A DNA stretch of 64,000 nt from Apostichopus japonicus (lineage: Eukaryota > Echinodermata > Holothuroidea > Aspidochirotida > Stichopodidae): assembly GCF_037975245.1 (NCBI RefSeq), contig NC_092578.1:3704001-3768000 (forward strand), written 5' to 3'. A program made the position numbers and the translations under genes. Of the stretch, positions 12,401-25,800 are shown one piece after another (position 1 is the stretch's first letter; the number at the start of each line of letters is the position of its first letter). The notes under the pieces were generated by a model. The model saw nothing but the letters and a program-made list of their open reading frames with translations, ran no database searches and had not been told where the DNA came from.

Positions 12401-15077
12401 ATACCATATCACTGTTGTTTCTCTACCTGTACAATTTGTTAAACCATTTGTTCAACCAATCTCAAATTAAAGGGATATGAATATCTTATCTTGTTGGATT
12501 ACTAATCTCTTATATCAAGGAGGAATTTAGGGGTCAAAATATCGCCTAAATGTTGTACTGCAAATTGGCCATCCACGATGATATTACAGCATCTAATTTA
12601 ATTAAAGTGGACCTACAAAAACAGCGAAGGTGCCAGGATCATAAGTTATTCACTATAGCTCTTTGTCATTTGGGGGTTGGGTGGGGAGGGGGGGTGCAGG
12701 AGGGGAAGAGGGACTTTTCCATCAGTTTTATGCGCAATAAAGCATTGCTTTTAGATCCTTGCTAAATGAGATGTACTTTGACAGATTGTCGACATCTTCT
12801 TACAAGCAACCAAACTTTATTTCAAGGAAGGGTTAATTTTCTTCTTCATCAGACTTCTTTTCTTGGATTTGTAACAGAATAACCTGTAGTCTTTTTTTCG
12901 TGTTTTCTCTTTAGGATGCAGTATGCTATAACCAGGTTAGCCAGCTTTCTCAAACCAGGAGGGATGATTCTACTGAGGGATTATGGGAAATATGATCTAG
13001 CTCAGCTAAGGTTTAAACCAGGTGGGTACTTGTATCCAAGACACTCTTTCAAATGATATAAATATATAATTTACCTGTAAGACAGCCACTACTCAGAAAT
13101 TCATACAATTCAAAAATTTATTAATTCAAATTCATAATTTCAAAAATTCAAAAAACAAACTAAAAAAATATTAAATTTAAATTCATAAAAATTCAAACAA
13201 ATTAAAAAAAAACATCAAAATTCATAAAACTTCATAAAAATAAAAAATTCATTAAAATTCATAACAATTCATACAATTCAAAAATACATATATACAAACA
13301 TAAAATTCATACATTGATGTATTGATGTATTGATGAATTGATGATATATGTATCTTTTTAAAGGTGAGAAAGATGCTATATTGTTTTGACTGTTGATAGT
13401 TTTGAGTAAACCTGATTTTGACATGTGCTTCAAAAGAAGATATCCCCCAATTAAACTGATCACAGATGACATGAAAATATGTATGTAAATGAGTGACTGA
13501 CATATTCATGATTTAAAAATTTCATCTTTCAACAATGGTCAAACCAGGGATGTATTTTAACGCATGTAACACATTGGTTCTATCAGAAATGTTCAGTTGT
13601 CTTAAAAGGCTAGGCTAGGGGAAATTTTTATTCTGAACCCTGATGAAAAAAGGAACATATTCTAATCCTCGTGAAATTTTCTCACAGTTCCTAGTGTACA
13701 TAGCGTTTGCACGATATTAATAGCTCTGAAATTGTCACAGTTTTAGTACAAAATTTGCCAACTTCAACTGTTGCTATCTCAAATGATATTTTGGAATTGA
13801 ATGCAAAAGGCAGGAGGATTCCTAAAATATGTCCCTCTTTCATCAGTCAAATCTAACATTTGCACCTGGACTAGCCCCCTTTTTGGAACATGAGAAATAT
13901 TCAATAATTGCTGTATGGGTAATTTGATGCAACCTAATTGGCTGTTTCAAATTAGCATAAATTCTTAAAAGTTTAGTATCAGCAGAAGGCTTTAAGTTGA
14001 ATGCTGAATGCTTAGGGATACGGGATCATTAAGGCCATAACCTAAACATTGATCTTCATGTTATGATCACTGATGTATTCAATATTTAAATCTTTCACAA
14101 TCTTTTCAAATTTACCAGGACGTTGTTTATCTGAAAACTTTTATGTCAGAGGGGATGGGACAAGAGTCTACTTCTTCACTCAAGGTAGTATGCATCTTTT
14201 ACATGAATATTCAGTGATATGCCTCATAACTCTGTATTAATCATGTGGGTTCATCATGAAAGTGTTTTTTAAGGTACACAGTGATTTAGCTGATAGTATA
14301 ACCAGTCTGATCACGCTAGTTACAGAAACAGGTAGAAAATTTTGCTTTGCCACTTCAGTAATCCGGAATAAAATTAAATTTGTGGGGACATTTTTGTGCT
14401 AGTTTCCCACCCCTTTAACCAAGTATGGGGCTAGTTACCGCTGTCAGTTACTTCATAGCTTTGGATGTCATAATGTGTGTAAGGGAATTAAAAGCATATC
14501 ACAGATATGAAATGGATTTTCTGGTTTTTGGAAATGATCGGTTAGCAATATTTCTGGAAATTTTCTACATCCTCATAGCATTTTGTATCCCAAATATATG
14601 AATTTGATGAAATTTGGTGATATTTTTCTTTATGTATCTGGCAACAACTGAGTGGATGACATCATCAGGGCAATTGAATTGAAAGTAACTTTGTTTTTTT
14701 CATTTTCTTTATAATATATGCATACCTTGAGTTACAGAGACTAGATACTGAGAATACGTTGATATTGTGATAGTTATAGTTTATACTTGAATTCTGCTTC
14801 TTTTAAGGTTGACTGTATTCTGTTATAATTTGTAAATAAATCTCTCTTTTTTTTTAATGTTTATCACAAGTGCTTTCCTCGTTTGTCATCCTAGCAGTCT
14901 CTGTTCTCTGCTCTCCATTTTACAGATGAACTGAAGAACATGTTCACCGCAGCAGGCTTAATGGAAGAACAGAACTTAATCGACCGTAGACTACAAGTCA
15001 ACAGAGGGCGACAGATCACAATGTATAGGGTTTGGATTCAGTGCAAGTATCGCAAACCAGACAAACCAGCAACATGA
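9465..15077 (+). CDS. mettl2: METTL2/8-type tRNA N3-methylcytidine methyltransferase, 7 exons
   Basis: SAM-dependent enzyme that forms m3C at position 32 of certain tRNAs. Exons: 9465-9706, 10607-10698, 10991-11363, 11961-12161, 12915-13021, 14119-14184 and 14926-15077. Phases are consistent and the sum is 1233 nt (410 aa; human METTL2A is 378). [18 protein letters not shown] precedes the exon 1/2 junction (W81). [16 protein letters not shown] lies in exon 3, followed by an acidic, Glu/Ser-rich insert of about 70 residues. SAM motif I is LEVGCGVGN at 218-226. [12 protein letters not shown], then [17 protein letters not shown], then [13 protein letters not shown] follow in order. The end [20 protein letters not shown] is typical of METTL2/8. 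The acidic linker varies in the family. Vertebrate METTL8 is the mitochondrial paralogue; the sequence alone does not settle whether this is a single ancestral METTL2/8 gene. It shares its promoter with ino80c and is followed by dpy19l1 on the same strand. Confidence 0.95.
9570..9572 (+). promoter_or_regulatory. second in-frame start codon of mettl2
   Basis: ATG at codon 36, in context CAACATGGCG with A at -3 and G at +4, a stronger context than the first ATG (9465, G at -3, T at +4). Starting here gives MANPSTLAG, close in length to the short N-terminus of cytosolic METTL2. The first 35 residues instead carry several Lys, Arg and His and only one Glu and one Asp, as mitochondrial presequences often do. 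Leaky scanning, or a second transcription start, could produce both forms. Confidence 0.5.
13083..13300. repeat. AT-rich degenerate tandem repeat in mettl2 intron 5
   Basis: Irregular reiterations of AATTCATAAAATTCAAA-like words for about 200 bp, starting roughly 60 bp after the exon 5 donor. Non-coding low-complexity DNA. Small minus-strand frames overlapping its edge (13252-13509) are not supported. Confidence 0.85.
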
Positions 15078-16260
15078 CCCGACCAATCAAGACTGGGAAC
15101 AAGGCAGTGTATCTACACGGAAGAGTGAACTGATTATGTTAGTTCTCTCGTGAAATTGAGCGTGTAGCGTCGATCCTCCTGATGCATCTCCCAGATCATA
15201 TGGTTTAAGACTAGCCATGTGTGCATCATTAACCTTATTTGTTTGTAAACCAACCAGCAGTGGAACCAGATTTGTTGGCAATGAATGCCAAGTTGTTATG
15301 AGGCCTTACGGGTCAATGGTATTGTTCATTCAACGAGGCAAAAGAAACCAACTCTGTTTTGATGGTATTTGCATATGGGTCATAGTCTAAGAGAGCTTAG
15401 CAGTGTGTGGTGCTCACAAAAGAGGCAAGTGGCTAGGTCCCCCCCCCCCCATGTCAAGGGGATGCAATGAGCACTTTCAGACAACACATGCCAACTTCTT
15501 TATATTTCCAGAATTTTACTAGCATAATTTAATAAAAGTGGGGTGGGTGTGGGGGAATAGAAGCATATGGTGCTTAATTTGGGACTGAGATTATGTTTAT
15601 CTGGAACTGGGGATTAATGTGTTTAATCAGGAGTGGAGCGAAGGAGAGAATATACCTTCTGCATTCTCAACTGACATATATTACATTATTTACACCCTCC
15701 TTGGTTTGGGATGTATTGCTTAGCAAAAAGTAACCAATGCAGGTGTGGCTGTGTGTGTGTGTATGTGTGTGTATGTGTGTGACATGTGAATTGTTCGTTA
15801 TGATTTGAAGGTCTCAATTATATTTAAAAGGTGGTGGTCAGAGGTCAGCATTGTTCAAGAATTGTTCTTTGAGATAGTTTGCACAACAAATCTACAGTTT
15901 ATGGTGGACATCAAAGGTCATTAGAGGTCAAAACCTGCAGCCTAATATCTCAAGAATTTTGTCTTGGACAAATTCTGTTTGCGCATTGTGGATTACTTTG
16001 ATTATGTGCAAAAATAGTTATCTAATGAAGCTGATAAACTGCATTGTAATCAAAATTTAAATCTTGTGCTTTTATAATGTTGATAAAGAAAGTAAGCAAT
16101 ATGGCAAGTAACCAGTTGGTGGGGGGGGGGGGGGGGAGTCATGTCTCTGTGGTTATTTATTTGTAGTAGAACACCTATCTTCCTTGCTGTCTGTTTAACA
16201 TGATGAAGATCATGTATTAAGCTCTTGTAAACCGATGAATAAATATCAATAAATGGGCAA
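15078..16260 (+). other. probable mettl2 3' UTR
   Basis: Follows the mettl2 stop. AATAAA hexamers lie at 15531-15536 and as a close pair at 16238-16243 and 16248-16253, the last pair being the best candidate for the distal polyadenylation site. A GT-repeat patch lies at 15750-15780 and a run of 17 or more G near 16121-16137. Confidence 0.5.
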
Positions 16261-16374
16261 CTTTTCCAGATTCCTTATTGATATCTTATTCTTCATTTAT
16301 ACTACTTCATGAACAATCTTTAAGCTTGAAATAAAGATAGATCGGTGTCCAATCCTGCTACCCCCCCCCCCCCG

Positions 16375-16575
16375 TCCCTAGGACACCGTGGCCTAGGGAT
16401 TTACTGGCTTGTGACTACTGCACTGCTGTGTCGAAGGTGATGGAGCCCTAATATACGATCCAGGGAAAGGAAATGTTAGTTCCTTCTAAAGGCTCCTCCT
16501 GTTTTAGCGATACCGGCTCGGATCATTAAGCTGGTAGCACTTTACTGTGCCTCAGTCCTCCCCTGCCTCTCCAAC
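16375..16575 (+). mobile_element. candidate tRNA-derived SINE remnant
   Basis: ACCGTGGCCTAGGGATTTAC at 16384-16403 resembles a tRNA A-box region (TGGCCTAGTGG type). GTGTCGAAGG about 25 bp further on could be a decayed B box (GGTTCGAA). It follows a poly-C stretch and lies between mettl2 and dpy19l1. The match is imperfect and no tail or target duplication was found, so this is only a candidate. Confidence 0.35.
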
Positions 16576-16722
16576 ACACTGGGAAACCATTTTCCTTATA
16601 TCAAAGGTGGATTTTAGATGTTCTTTCTGCACCATATCATCCTCATTTGAATACTAAGCTGAAAAAAATTATTGCGGTTCACTTTGAGCGACAAGCAAGG
16701 AGCTTTCCGTAACGACAAAATA

Positions 16723-16766
16723 AGTTTCCGCGTCGGCAACCCAAGTTTCCGCGACGGTAACCAAAA
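16723..16766. repeat. direct repeat upstream of dpy19l1
   Basis: AAGTTTCCGCGTCGGCAACC is followed at once by a near-identical copy reading CGACGGTAACC at its end. The unit is about 21 bp and CpG-rich, roughly 115-155 bp before the dpy19l1 start codon, so it may belong to the promoter. Confidence 0.6.
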
Positions 16767-16871
16767 CTATGGTACAAACAGCGCGCCATATATCTCATTA
16801 TGATGTGAATACCAATGGGAATCCTGTTCTGGATAGATCTTGTCATATCTTCAAATCGATTCTCGTAAGAT

Positions 16872-16888
16872 TTAAATATGGCGGCGAA
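16872..16888 (+). promoter_or_regulatory. YY1-like motif over the dpy19l1 start codon
   Basis: AAATATGGCGGCGAAG fits the YY1 consensus AANATGGCGGC, placed so that its ATG is the start codon. It also gives A at -3 and G at +4, a strong initiation context, supporting 16878 as the start. Confidence 0.45.
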
Positions 16889-19800
16889 GGAGAGAAAGAA
16901 CGGTAGGCACAACAGAAACAAACCAACACATTTTTCTTCCGTTGGTGTATCTACGGAACCACTTCGTCCAGAAAGAACTACCCAACATGGCAATGGAAGA
17001 CATGGCTCGAAAATAGGGAATCCTTCCGTCTTAAACATGTGGAATGTTTCGTTTGTATTATTCGGTAAGGCTAGGCGGGGTTGTTTCGACATTAGGTTTC
17101 CACGATAACAGTTATTTGGATTAGTTACGCGAGAATTGTAAATTTGACATCAGCGACCAAATGAGACCCTAATAAGAAATATTATAAGAATAGCAATGGT
17201 CGCAATTAATACAATGTGTCATTCCTTCTCAGGGCAGCGGGATGAATACGCACTCCTTATGTTCTCACTAGACCAATTGGTTGGCCTACCTTGCAAATAA
17301 GATTGGGAGTTATGTTATTCTTATTGTATGTTAATAATATTAGCTGTGCCTGTTTGTCCGGCAACTAATGGCGGAATGTGACACACACACGCCGAATTAT
17401 TAATATAGCAGCCGGAAAAATAAGGTGTAGTGCCCTCAGCATTCATCCAGCAGCTGGGCAAATAAGTGAACGCATCACGAAATAGTAATATCATTCATAC
17501 TAGAATCATAGTCATGGCTATTTGCCCAGCAACCGTGCGAATAGCAATGTACAGTACTGTATTACACCACTAGGCTACTGTAGTCCTCCTGCAGTTAATT
17601 CAATTCTTAGGGTAGGAAACGCCAAGGGAGGATTCAATGCGATTAAATTAGGTTGAGATTAAATCTTTGATATTAGGATTCACAAATAAGAGGTAGCCTA
17701 GTCTAGCTCTTTTAAGAAATTATATACTGTAGAATGTTCTTTCCAACACAACACTTGGCATGTTGTGGGAGATACATAGTAAGATTAACCATAACCACAA
17801 TTTAAAACAGTATATTTTGAGAATTGACTTTCACTTTTTGTAATGCCCTTTGTACATGTATACCACCTCTTTTGATAACCCCTCTTCTGCAGGTGAAGGA
17901 TAACATTTTGACAACACTGTAAGATTTGCTTTTAATTAGACTTAGCCTAGTATTGTTCATGTGGCTTTCAATTGGGATTCTATCTTTCTCTAGCAGCCTG
18001 GTGGATAAGGGACCAAGTCATGTTATAACACCTTTTTTTAGTCTTGCTATTTTAACCAGCTTTAATGTCTCATACCCTCACCACTACTTCATTATGTAAT
18101 GGACTTATTTAGGCTACCTCTTCTAAGTTGTGCAACCTATATCATTACTTGTAAAGAAATGAACAGAAGCAGAGGCCACTTGCTACCAAAATGTAAATTT
18201 TCATAATTTTTTTCAATTTAATACTTGTACCCTTTTTCTTTCTTTCCCTCCTATCCACAGCTGTTGCATTTGGTGTCCTTCAATAGTGAGTTACATATCA
18301 TGTTTATATTTAGTTCTTTTCTGGATAATACTGTTCCTTGCTTGAAATTGCATGCCCCCCATCTGGCATTCATAATAGCATAGAATTTTCAGAGCAGTAT
18401 AGTGGGACAATATCTGGTAAATTGTAACTTACTTCTCTTTCTTCAAGTAATGATCTACAGGTATTGTCATAGAGAAAAAAAAATTACTGGCTAGAACAGG
18501 ACATGAACCAGTGATGCATGGTGAAAATTCCTTTGCTATTACAACTTAACTTAATAACTAAAAAGCAAAAACGAAGAGCAGCCTACAGTATCTCCTAGAA
18601 GTAGAACATCTTACCCAGAGTTGAAGCCGCGCTATTTAGTAATTTGTAAATTCTGAGAACTTTTTAAGATAACAAATTCCAGTTGCAAAAACAGCAATTT
18701 AAATGAAAATGTGAAAAAAAAAAGTGAAATGAGGTTTACAGTCTGCTGTTACTGTTTTTATTTTTTAATGTCTCAATTTCTTAAAACTTTTGTTATTTCA
18801 AGTCAATAAAACTGTCCCATTTCTTTGCAATTCATGACAGCTGTGATTAGCTGTTTTGGTATTACACATTTTCATTTTGCTTTGGTATTGTTTCCTTGCA
18901 GCTACCATGTTTCCACCATGTTTGAATACGACCGATTTTTCTCGCATCTGTCTGATTTGGAGAGGGAAATGACATTCCGTTCAGAAATGGTAAATCAAAA
19001 GATATTCATATTCTCAAAGTCCTTTGCTCACAGGTCAAGCTGGAGAAGTAAGAGACTGAGACTTGTTACAGTGTAATTTAAAGTTAGCCAGCCATTAGCT
19101 GATGAGGACTGGGTCTGGAACTTCTACTGTACACACAGCAGTCACTTGAAAAGTGAGAAATGACTGAGTGTACAAATATCATTGTGCATGTACTGTTTAT
19201 CTGTCCATAATTCCTAATTAGTCCCAGCAAGTTCCAAACGACAGCAATAACTATCAAATTTAACATCATTCCTAAGGCTATATATAGTTCATTAACTAAC
19301 CCTAACCCTAACCCCTTCCCACACCCTCCATTGGCAGCAGTGTCTATGCTACCTTTGAGGAAGGGAGTATTTTAATACGACAAACTACGACTTTCATCTT
19401 ATGTTTTCTTTAATATTGTAATATTTATTCTCTCTTCAGGGGTTCTACTTTTCATATTATAAAGAAATGACTGCTGCCCGGAGCATAGGAGATGGATTCT
19501 CCTCGGCCATACTGGATAAAACTGTGGAGTACCCTAAAACAGTGAATGCTCTGAAAAGGTTTAACATTTATCCAGAGGTAAGTTAAAGGGAAAGGTGTTG
19601 GTGGATGTAGCCGTTGTCGGTTTGGGGAAGGGGAAGGGGGTAGGGTGGGAGGGATGGGGGAAATAGAACAAGGGTTTATTGCTGAATCATAAGAGCATGC
19701 TATCATCTTAATCAAACATTTTTGCTTAAATTTGAAAATGTCACTAAAACTTCTATTCTGTGACAGATGTTCCTTGGAATACTGAAGCGAGGTTATGAGT

Positions 19801-22800
19801 CTTTCATGAATTCCATTAATCAACCCACCAGAATGTGTTACAACGTCAGGAGGGGCCGTGGATTGTCTGACGTGCAGAGTTGTGAAGGTATTCACGTATT
19901 GAAACATCTGGTTCAGTTTGAAATGTAGATATCTAATAGCCGAGCCAATCTTTGGTACGAAGTGTTTTCTACATGGGGATATTTTGTTGCATCAAAAGCA
20001 CAACAGATGCTTCAAACAGAACACGTAATTTGCATATAAGAGTTGGGAAAATTGAGACTTGTTTTAAACAGTATCCATTTAGCTAGTTATCAGCTAATGT
20101 AACTTTTTCAATTGTAAAAAAAGTGTAATTTTTTTTTGCAGACATACAGTACAGGCTTCTGCACTTCTGAGTGAATCTAGTGGGTTGTGATATAGTTTGA
20201 TAATTTTAGGAATAAAAAAAATAAAAAAAACCTGCTTTCTATGCTGACATTAATGAACAAGGAACAGAAGCCAACTATGCATTTTCATTTGTTATTGTTG
20301 TTCTTCCAGATGATGTAAACAATTTTGCATATTGGAGGGATCATGGGAGTAGTAAAAGCTCCCTGTAATTGGACATTTTTATCTGGAAATGTGATCTTAG
20401 TATGGAAATGGAAAAGTTTCTTTCTAAATAGAACAACTGTCTTGACACACATTTTAATGTGTAACTACTACAAGAGAACATTGAATTCTCCTTTGAGTGT
20501 GCAAAATAAAACTAAAGTTTCTATAAAAAAAATTGAGCATGGGAACCTCTAAGCTTTGTTGCATTCTTCTTTCCTCTGTCTCTTTTGCAGGAATGGGAGA
20601 TATCGCAATATTTTACGTTAATTCTATCTTCTTTTGGAATGGGTGTATGATGAGTGCGTTCTTCAGTCTAGCTGTTCTCTTCAGCGGCTCTCTCTTCGGC
20701 GGGTTCATCGCTGTCGCTGCTTTCTTCTATAACCACGGCGAGGTAAATTAACGTCCAGGTCCCACCTGGGAGATAAAGAATTTTTGTTAATACTTCACTG
20801 TTCAACTTGAAGAAATTATCTTCAAACTCTACAGCTGAGTTAATACTTGTTCAATCGTATTGATCATTAAAGTTTAATTGGACAAATTTAATTGGAGTTT
20901 TAATTGGACAAATGTGACTAATGTCCACTGCAAAGAAATTTAAAAATTCTTTATAGAGTAATAAGGCAGTCCGCAATAGTTGCATCGCAGCTTTTTTTAA
21001 ATTTAAAGATCTACAGTAGTTCATAAACTAATTAAAGAATGACTGAATTCATGCAATTTCCCTACGCATACATCACAACGTGACATTTACCCTTCCCGCA
21101 GTGTACCCGTGTGCAGTGGACACCACCTCTGAGAGAGAGTATGGGGTACCCGTTTTTCATTCTGCAGCTACTTGCCATCACTTACACATTAAGGTATGTT
21201 CTAACACAACTTTAAAAGTTCCATACAAATCTGTGATGGTGCCTTTGAAAAGTATTTTAGTGACAAAACATTGTCAAACTCATTTTAGCAGGTATACATA
21301 TCGTACATGCTGTATTCCTGAGTTTTTGTTGTTGTCTATATTTCCACTTTTCGAAAGATGAACCTAAGAACAGAAATCAAACCATTCTTATCTGATTAAA
21401 TCACCATTGCATATGTTAAACACAATAAATGGGTTGAGATCAAATTTAAAAAAAAATTGTATAGCGCAAATGCTTTCCAAATTACTGTAGTCAGTATTAA
21501 CAATACAATTTTTTAACATTAATGTTCAATCTATTTCTTTGCCTTTTTTGTTTTACCCCAGCATTCCCAGGCCAAGATGGCTTCACAGTGCATTCATCTT
21601 CATACCCTCTTTGTTTTTCATGCTTTGCTGGCAGTTTGCCCAGTTCACATTACTTACACAGGTAATTAACACACATTTGAGCAACTTTTGTTCAATTCTG
21701 CGCTATATAAGAATAATTATTATTATGATTATAATTATCAGAAGAAGAAAAAACAGTTTCTACAAAATATGACTTTAAGCAACTTTTTCCAAATGATTTT
21801 GAAACTTGTTTTGCAATCTGGTAATAAAAATCCAAATCCAATACAACAAAAATAATTCATTATCTTGGCTTAGTCAAGTGTCATTTCAAATAAAACTATG
21901 AAACTTTTCCAGTTGGGTTCTTTGCAAAGCAGTTAATAGTGATGTGAAAAATTGTCATTGTGACAAATTGTTTTGGATCGAATCAAGGTTCGTTTAATAC
22001 TTGTTTAATAACATCATTTGATGTCGAAATCTAGTAGGTTGTCTTACGTTGCAATCTGTTTTTAGTCAGTAAGTTTTCTGTATTATGTGCATGCATGAAT
22101 AGTACTTATCCTATCAATTTTGAGTGTTTCTTTCTTATATTTTACAAAATTATTTTATATTTTCTTACAGATGTTGTCTATTTTTGCCACTTTTATGCTT
22201 GGCTATATCAGATTGAGTACTCTTAGATGTGTACTGCAAGGACAAAGTGTAAGTCAGAGCGGACGTTATTATAATACAGATATTCTTTCGCAAACATTGT
22301 AGCGCTCACATTAAAAGTATTACAGACACCTAGCCAATTTGCTCCACATTCAGTACATTTGTTGTGTGTAATAATATCATTCAAAATCTGTTGAAATTTT
22401 TCGAAAAGCACTTTTATTGTCCAAGATATACACATTTGAAGTTTTGATAAATCTGGTAAACTCATTAAATATGTGCAAACTATGATGCTGAGTGTTGCGC
22501 TCATAAAATTTCTTATTTAAGCCCCTAAAACGTTAACCCCTAATTACAAGCCCCACATATATCATTTGAATAATGTGATGTTGTTCTTTTCAAAGGAGAC
22601 AAAATATTGGCCACAAACCTGTGTTCAATATTCCAAAATATTGGCCACAAACCTGTGTTCAATATTCCAAAATATTGGCCACAAACCTGTGTTCAGTGTC
22701 CTTGAAACAAAAGTTGTATAAACAAAGGACTAACATAACAGAAAATTGGGAAGTCACTACCGTTACATCATCAATGTGAATCAATAGCTAAATTTTATTC

Positions 22801-25800
22801 ATACCATATATAAAACTAGAATTTAGAAAAGACTTGTGAAATGGTAAACTTTTGATGGGTTTTGATGGGAATTGCAGCTATTTTCATGATTTCAAATACC
22901 TGAGAGTGATAAGGGCAATCTTGTTCATATGTGTGCGTACACCTTTAATGAGAAAAATATTCCACACTACTAGTTACAAACCCATCTCATGAACCTGCCC
23001 CCAAATATATGTAAATATGTATGTAAATATAATCCAGATATCAACACAGGTAGTTTATGACTTTAAAAGTCAACAATCTTTACTCTTTTTGCTGGAATAT
23101 TGTTGCCTTTATTGTGTGTCATGTTTAAGTAGTCATGGTATGGTCAGACGCAGCCAAAAATGATAATGATATGGAAGTGTGCATATTTAATTACAGGCCG
23201 AGAGGTTTACACTTTTTAACCACTTGATAAAAACTGCAGTGTTTACAAATATCTACTGGCTCACTGGCATTTTCCTGAATTATAACACAAATCATTTTAC
23301 TTTACAGGCTTTTTGAGAACAGTCCAATAATATATGCTGACAATAACTAGCATTACAGGCCATATATTAGGTATGATAAGCATAACAATTCTTTGACTGA
23401 GAATTCTTCACAGACTTATCCTTTGTTTATATTCCAAAAGTCTACTGGCAAAATGCCAATTTCTTTTTCTACTGGCATATGGCAAAATTCACTAGCATTG
23501 ATCCAGTAACTAATTACCTGAATTTTGAGACCTGTATTATTAGTGAAAAAAATTGCATCAGTAATCATTAGGAGGAGGGTGGTCAAGTTTACAGAGCTCA
23601 AGCACAGCTGAAGAGTATTACTATTTTCTCAGAATTTACTTTTTTTTCAGGTCGCCTTGGTCACTGCCTACATTCTTCTCTTTGGTAACGAACTGTTGCT
23701 TACGTCTTATTACCCTGCCTGCCTTATCACTCTCTGGGTACGTCTTCTTTTGCTTCATGTCGCCAGTGTTCTTCATAAGTGACAAGGTTTTATTTCATCT
23801 TTTAGAAAGGAGATCAGGAAAACCTTTGAAGCCAGAAGAGTATTAAATCTGTATGAAATGGTTTCAAATATGAAATAGTTTCAACGAAAGACCCGAAAAT
23901 TGCGTTTTTGTTTTCAGATTAGAATAGATGTGTTGATTTTATGAACTAATATAAAGTCATAGGTGACTGTGTGTTTCTCTCGATTATTTCCAAGTAATTT
24001 GACAGTTTTCCGAATGTTTTAAAAGCTTTCAAATTGGTAATAAAACATCAGCCAATCACATTTCATTTACAAAGGTTCGTATTTGATTTTGATGATAAAG
24101 GGATCCGAAAGAAAAGAAAACCTGCAGTACAATACTGCTTCCTGTATTTCCTGTATTATTCCTGTATTATTCCTGTATTATTCCTGTATGTCCTGAACAA
24201 ACTGATCTTGTCACATAACTGCGATGGGATATGTCCATATGAAAAGCAGATCTCTTGTGCAGTTCTCTATGTATAATAAAGATTATCCGTATTTCTCCAG
24301 AAAGCTGTTAAAACTAAAGGAATGAATTTTACAAGAAGTAATTTTGATTTAGTTGTCAACAGTTTAGAAATATAATTTCTATCAGTTGCATTTCTGTACC
24401 ATTTTTGAAGTTTTAAGAAATGAACATGTACAGAGCAGACATTCACCAATAAATGTGGCTACTCTACTTCTAGGCTAATACACAAACAATTAAAATAGTT
24501 CCTCAGGTACAAAACCCAACAGGAACCAGCCAGACTTTTATGGCCTTTATGTTTATAGTGCTTTACATATTTGTCAAGAACAAAATGGGTGTTGGTTATA
24601 TCAACCAAGGGTGCTCTTGTTGTCCCAACAGAAATTAAAAAGAACATGCACCGGTGTTGTTTGCGTTAGTGGATTTTGTAAAACAATGGATTATCATTAT
24701 CATCAAGGCCTGAACTGAAAAGCTGACATCGTTATCAATGTACTAATTAAGTGAAGGATCTTTCCGGGGGTTTATCATATTTTTTCAAAGGTGAAGTAAC
24801 CTTGGAAACCTAAAATAGTTGGACTTTGACATATCGATTACTAAAACTCTTCCTAAAGTCATCTTTCTCCTTTCACAGGTCATTGTGTGCTTAGAGCCTG
24901 TCTTTCAAGTCCATTCCAGTCGCATAGCATTATGGGTAAGAAGTTATCCCTATCAGTTGGGACTTTGTCTTTGCCCTCGTCAGACACTTAGTACATCAAT
25001 CGTCGATTTTATATCACTATTTGTATAAATATTAGACTACTTATAGCTGTGGTAAATTATACTTATTAATTGAGACTTCTTATAAAAGGAAAAGTTGTAA
25101 AAAGAGGGAAATGAAAAGATTAGTATGTCAGTGTTTCACAGGTTCGAAATTTAAAATTTAGAGAAAAATCTTTCTACTGATAACAATAAATTTCAAAAAA
25201 AGAGGTTTAGACAGATTTGCTGTCGGAAATAATTTCTGTCTCTTATCACCTCACATTTGCTGGTAATAGTGATTTTTTTTTTTTTTTTAAATTTTGTTAA
25301 CTTTGTTTACACTTAAAAAATAGTAAACTTACATAGCTAGAAATATCCTGATATTCACTAGGTGTCATTCAAAATTACCAGTAGAATTGTGTTGCATGTA
25401 ATTAACATTACTACATAAAATTCTCTCTGCAACAAACCTTATAGTTGAACAGAATCTTAAATTAAACTCTCGGTAACCTTTATTTGGCTGAAACTTTTCA
25501 GCTGGATGACTCACTGTTATAGACTTACAAAACAGTTATGTTATAAACACTCACCAGACTTGGCCCAAAAAATGATGACCAAATACAAAAATCAGCTAGA
25601 AACTGGATAAAAATGTCAATTTATGCAGCTCCTTTAATTTGTTTTAAATGTTTTAACTTTCTATTTACTTTGATAGTTATGATAGTTTTTGATTTCATGT
25701 TAATACAGATTCTCCAAAGTGTGATCCTGGTTGCTGGTACTGCTAGCTTCAAGTTTCTCATCTCTAGCCTTCTGCATGTGGCAGACGACGTAAGTAGATC

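Noticed and set aside
16679-17092. 137-codon minus-strand frame
   Set aside because: Antisense to dpy19l1 exon 1 and its promoter; it has no recognised motif.
19297-19315. Chromosome end or fusion point
   Set aside because: Only three telomere-type hexamers, inside an intron of an intact gene.
22601-22695. CRISPR-like regular repeat
   Set aside because: The 34-bp units are contiguous, with no spacers, in an animal intron.
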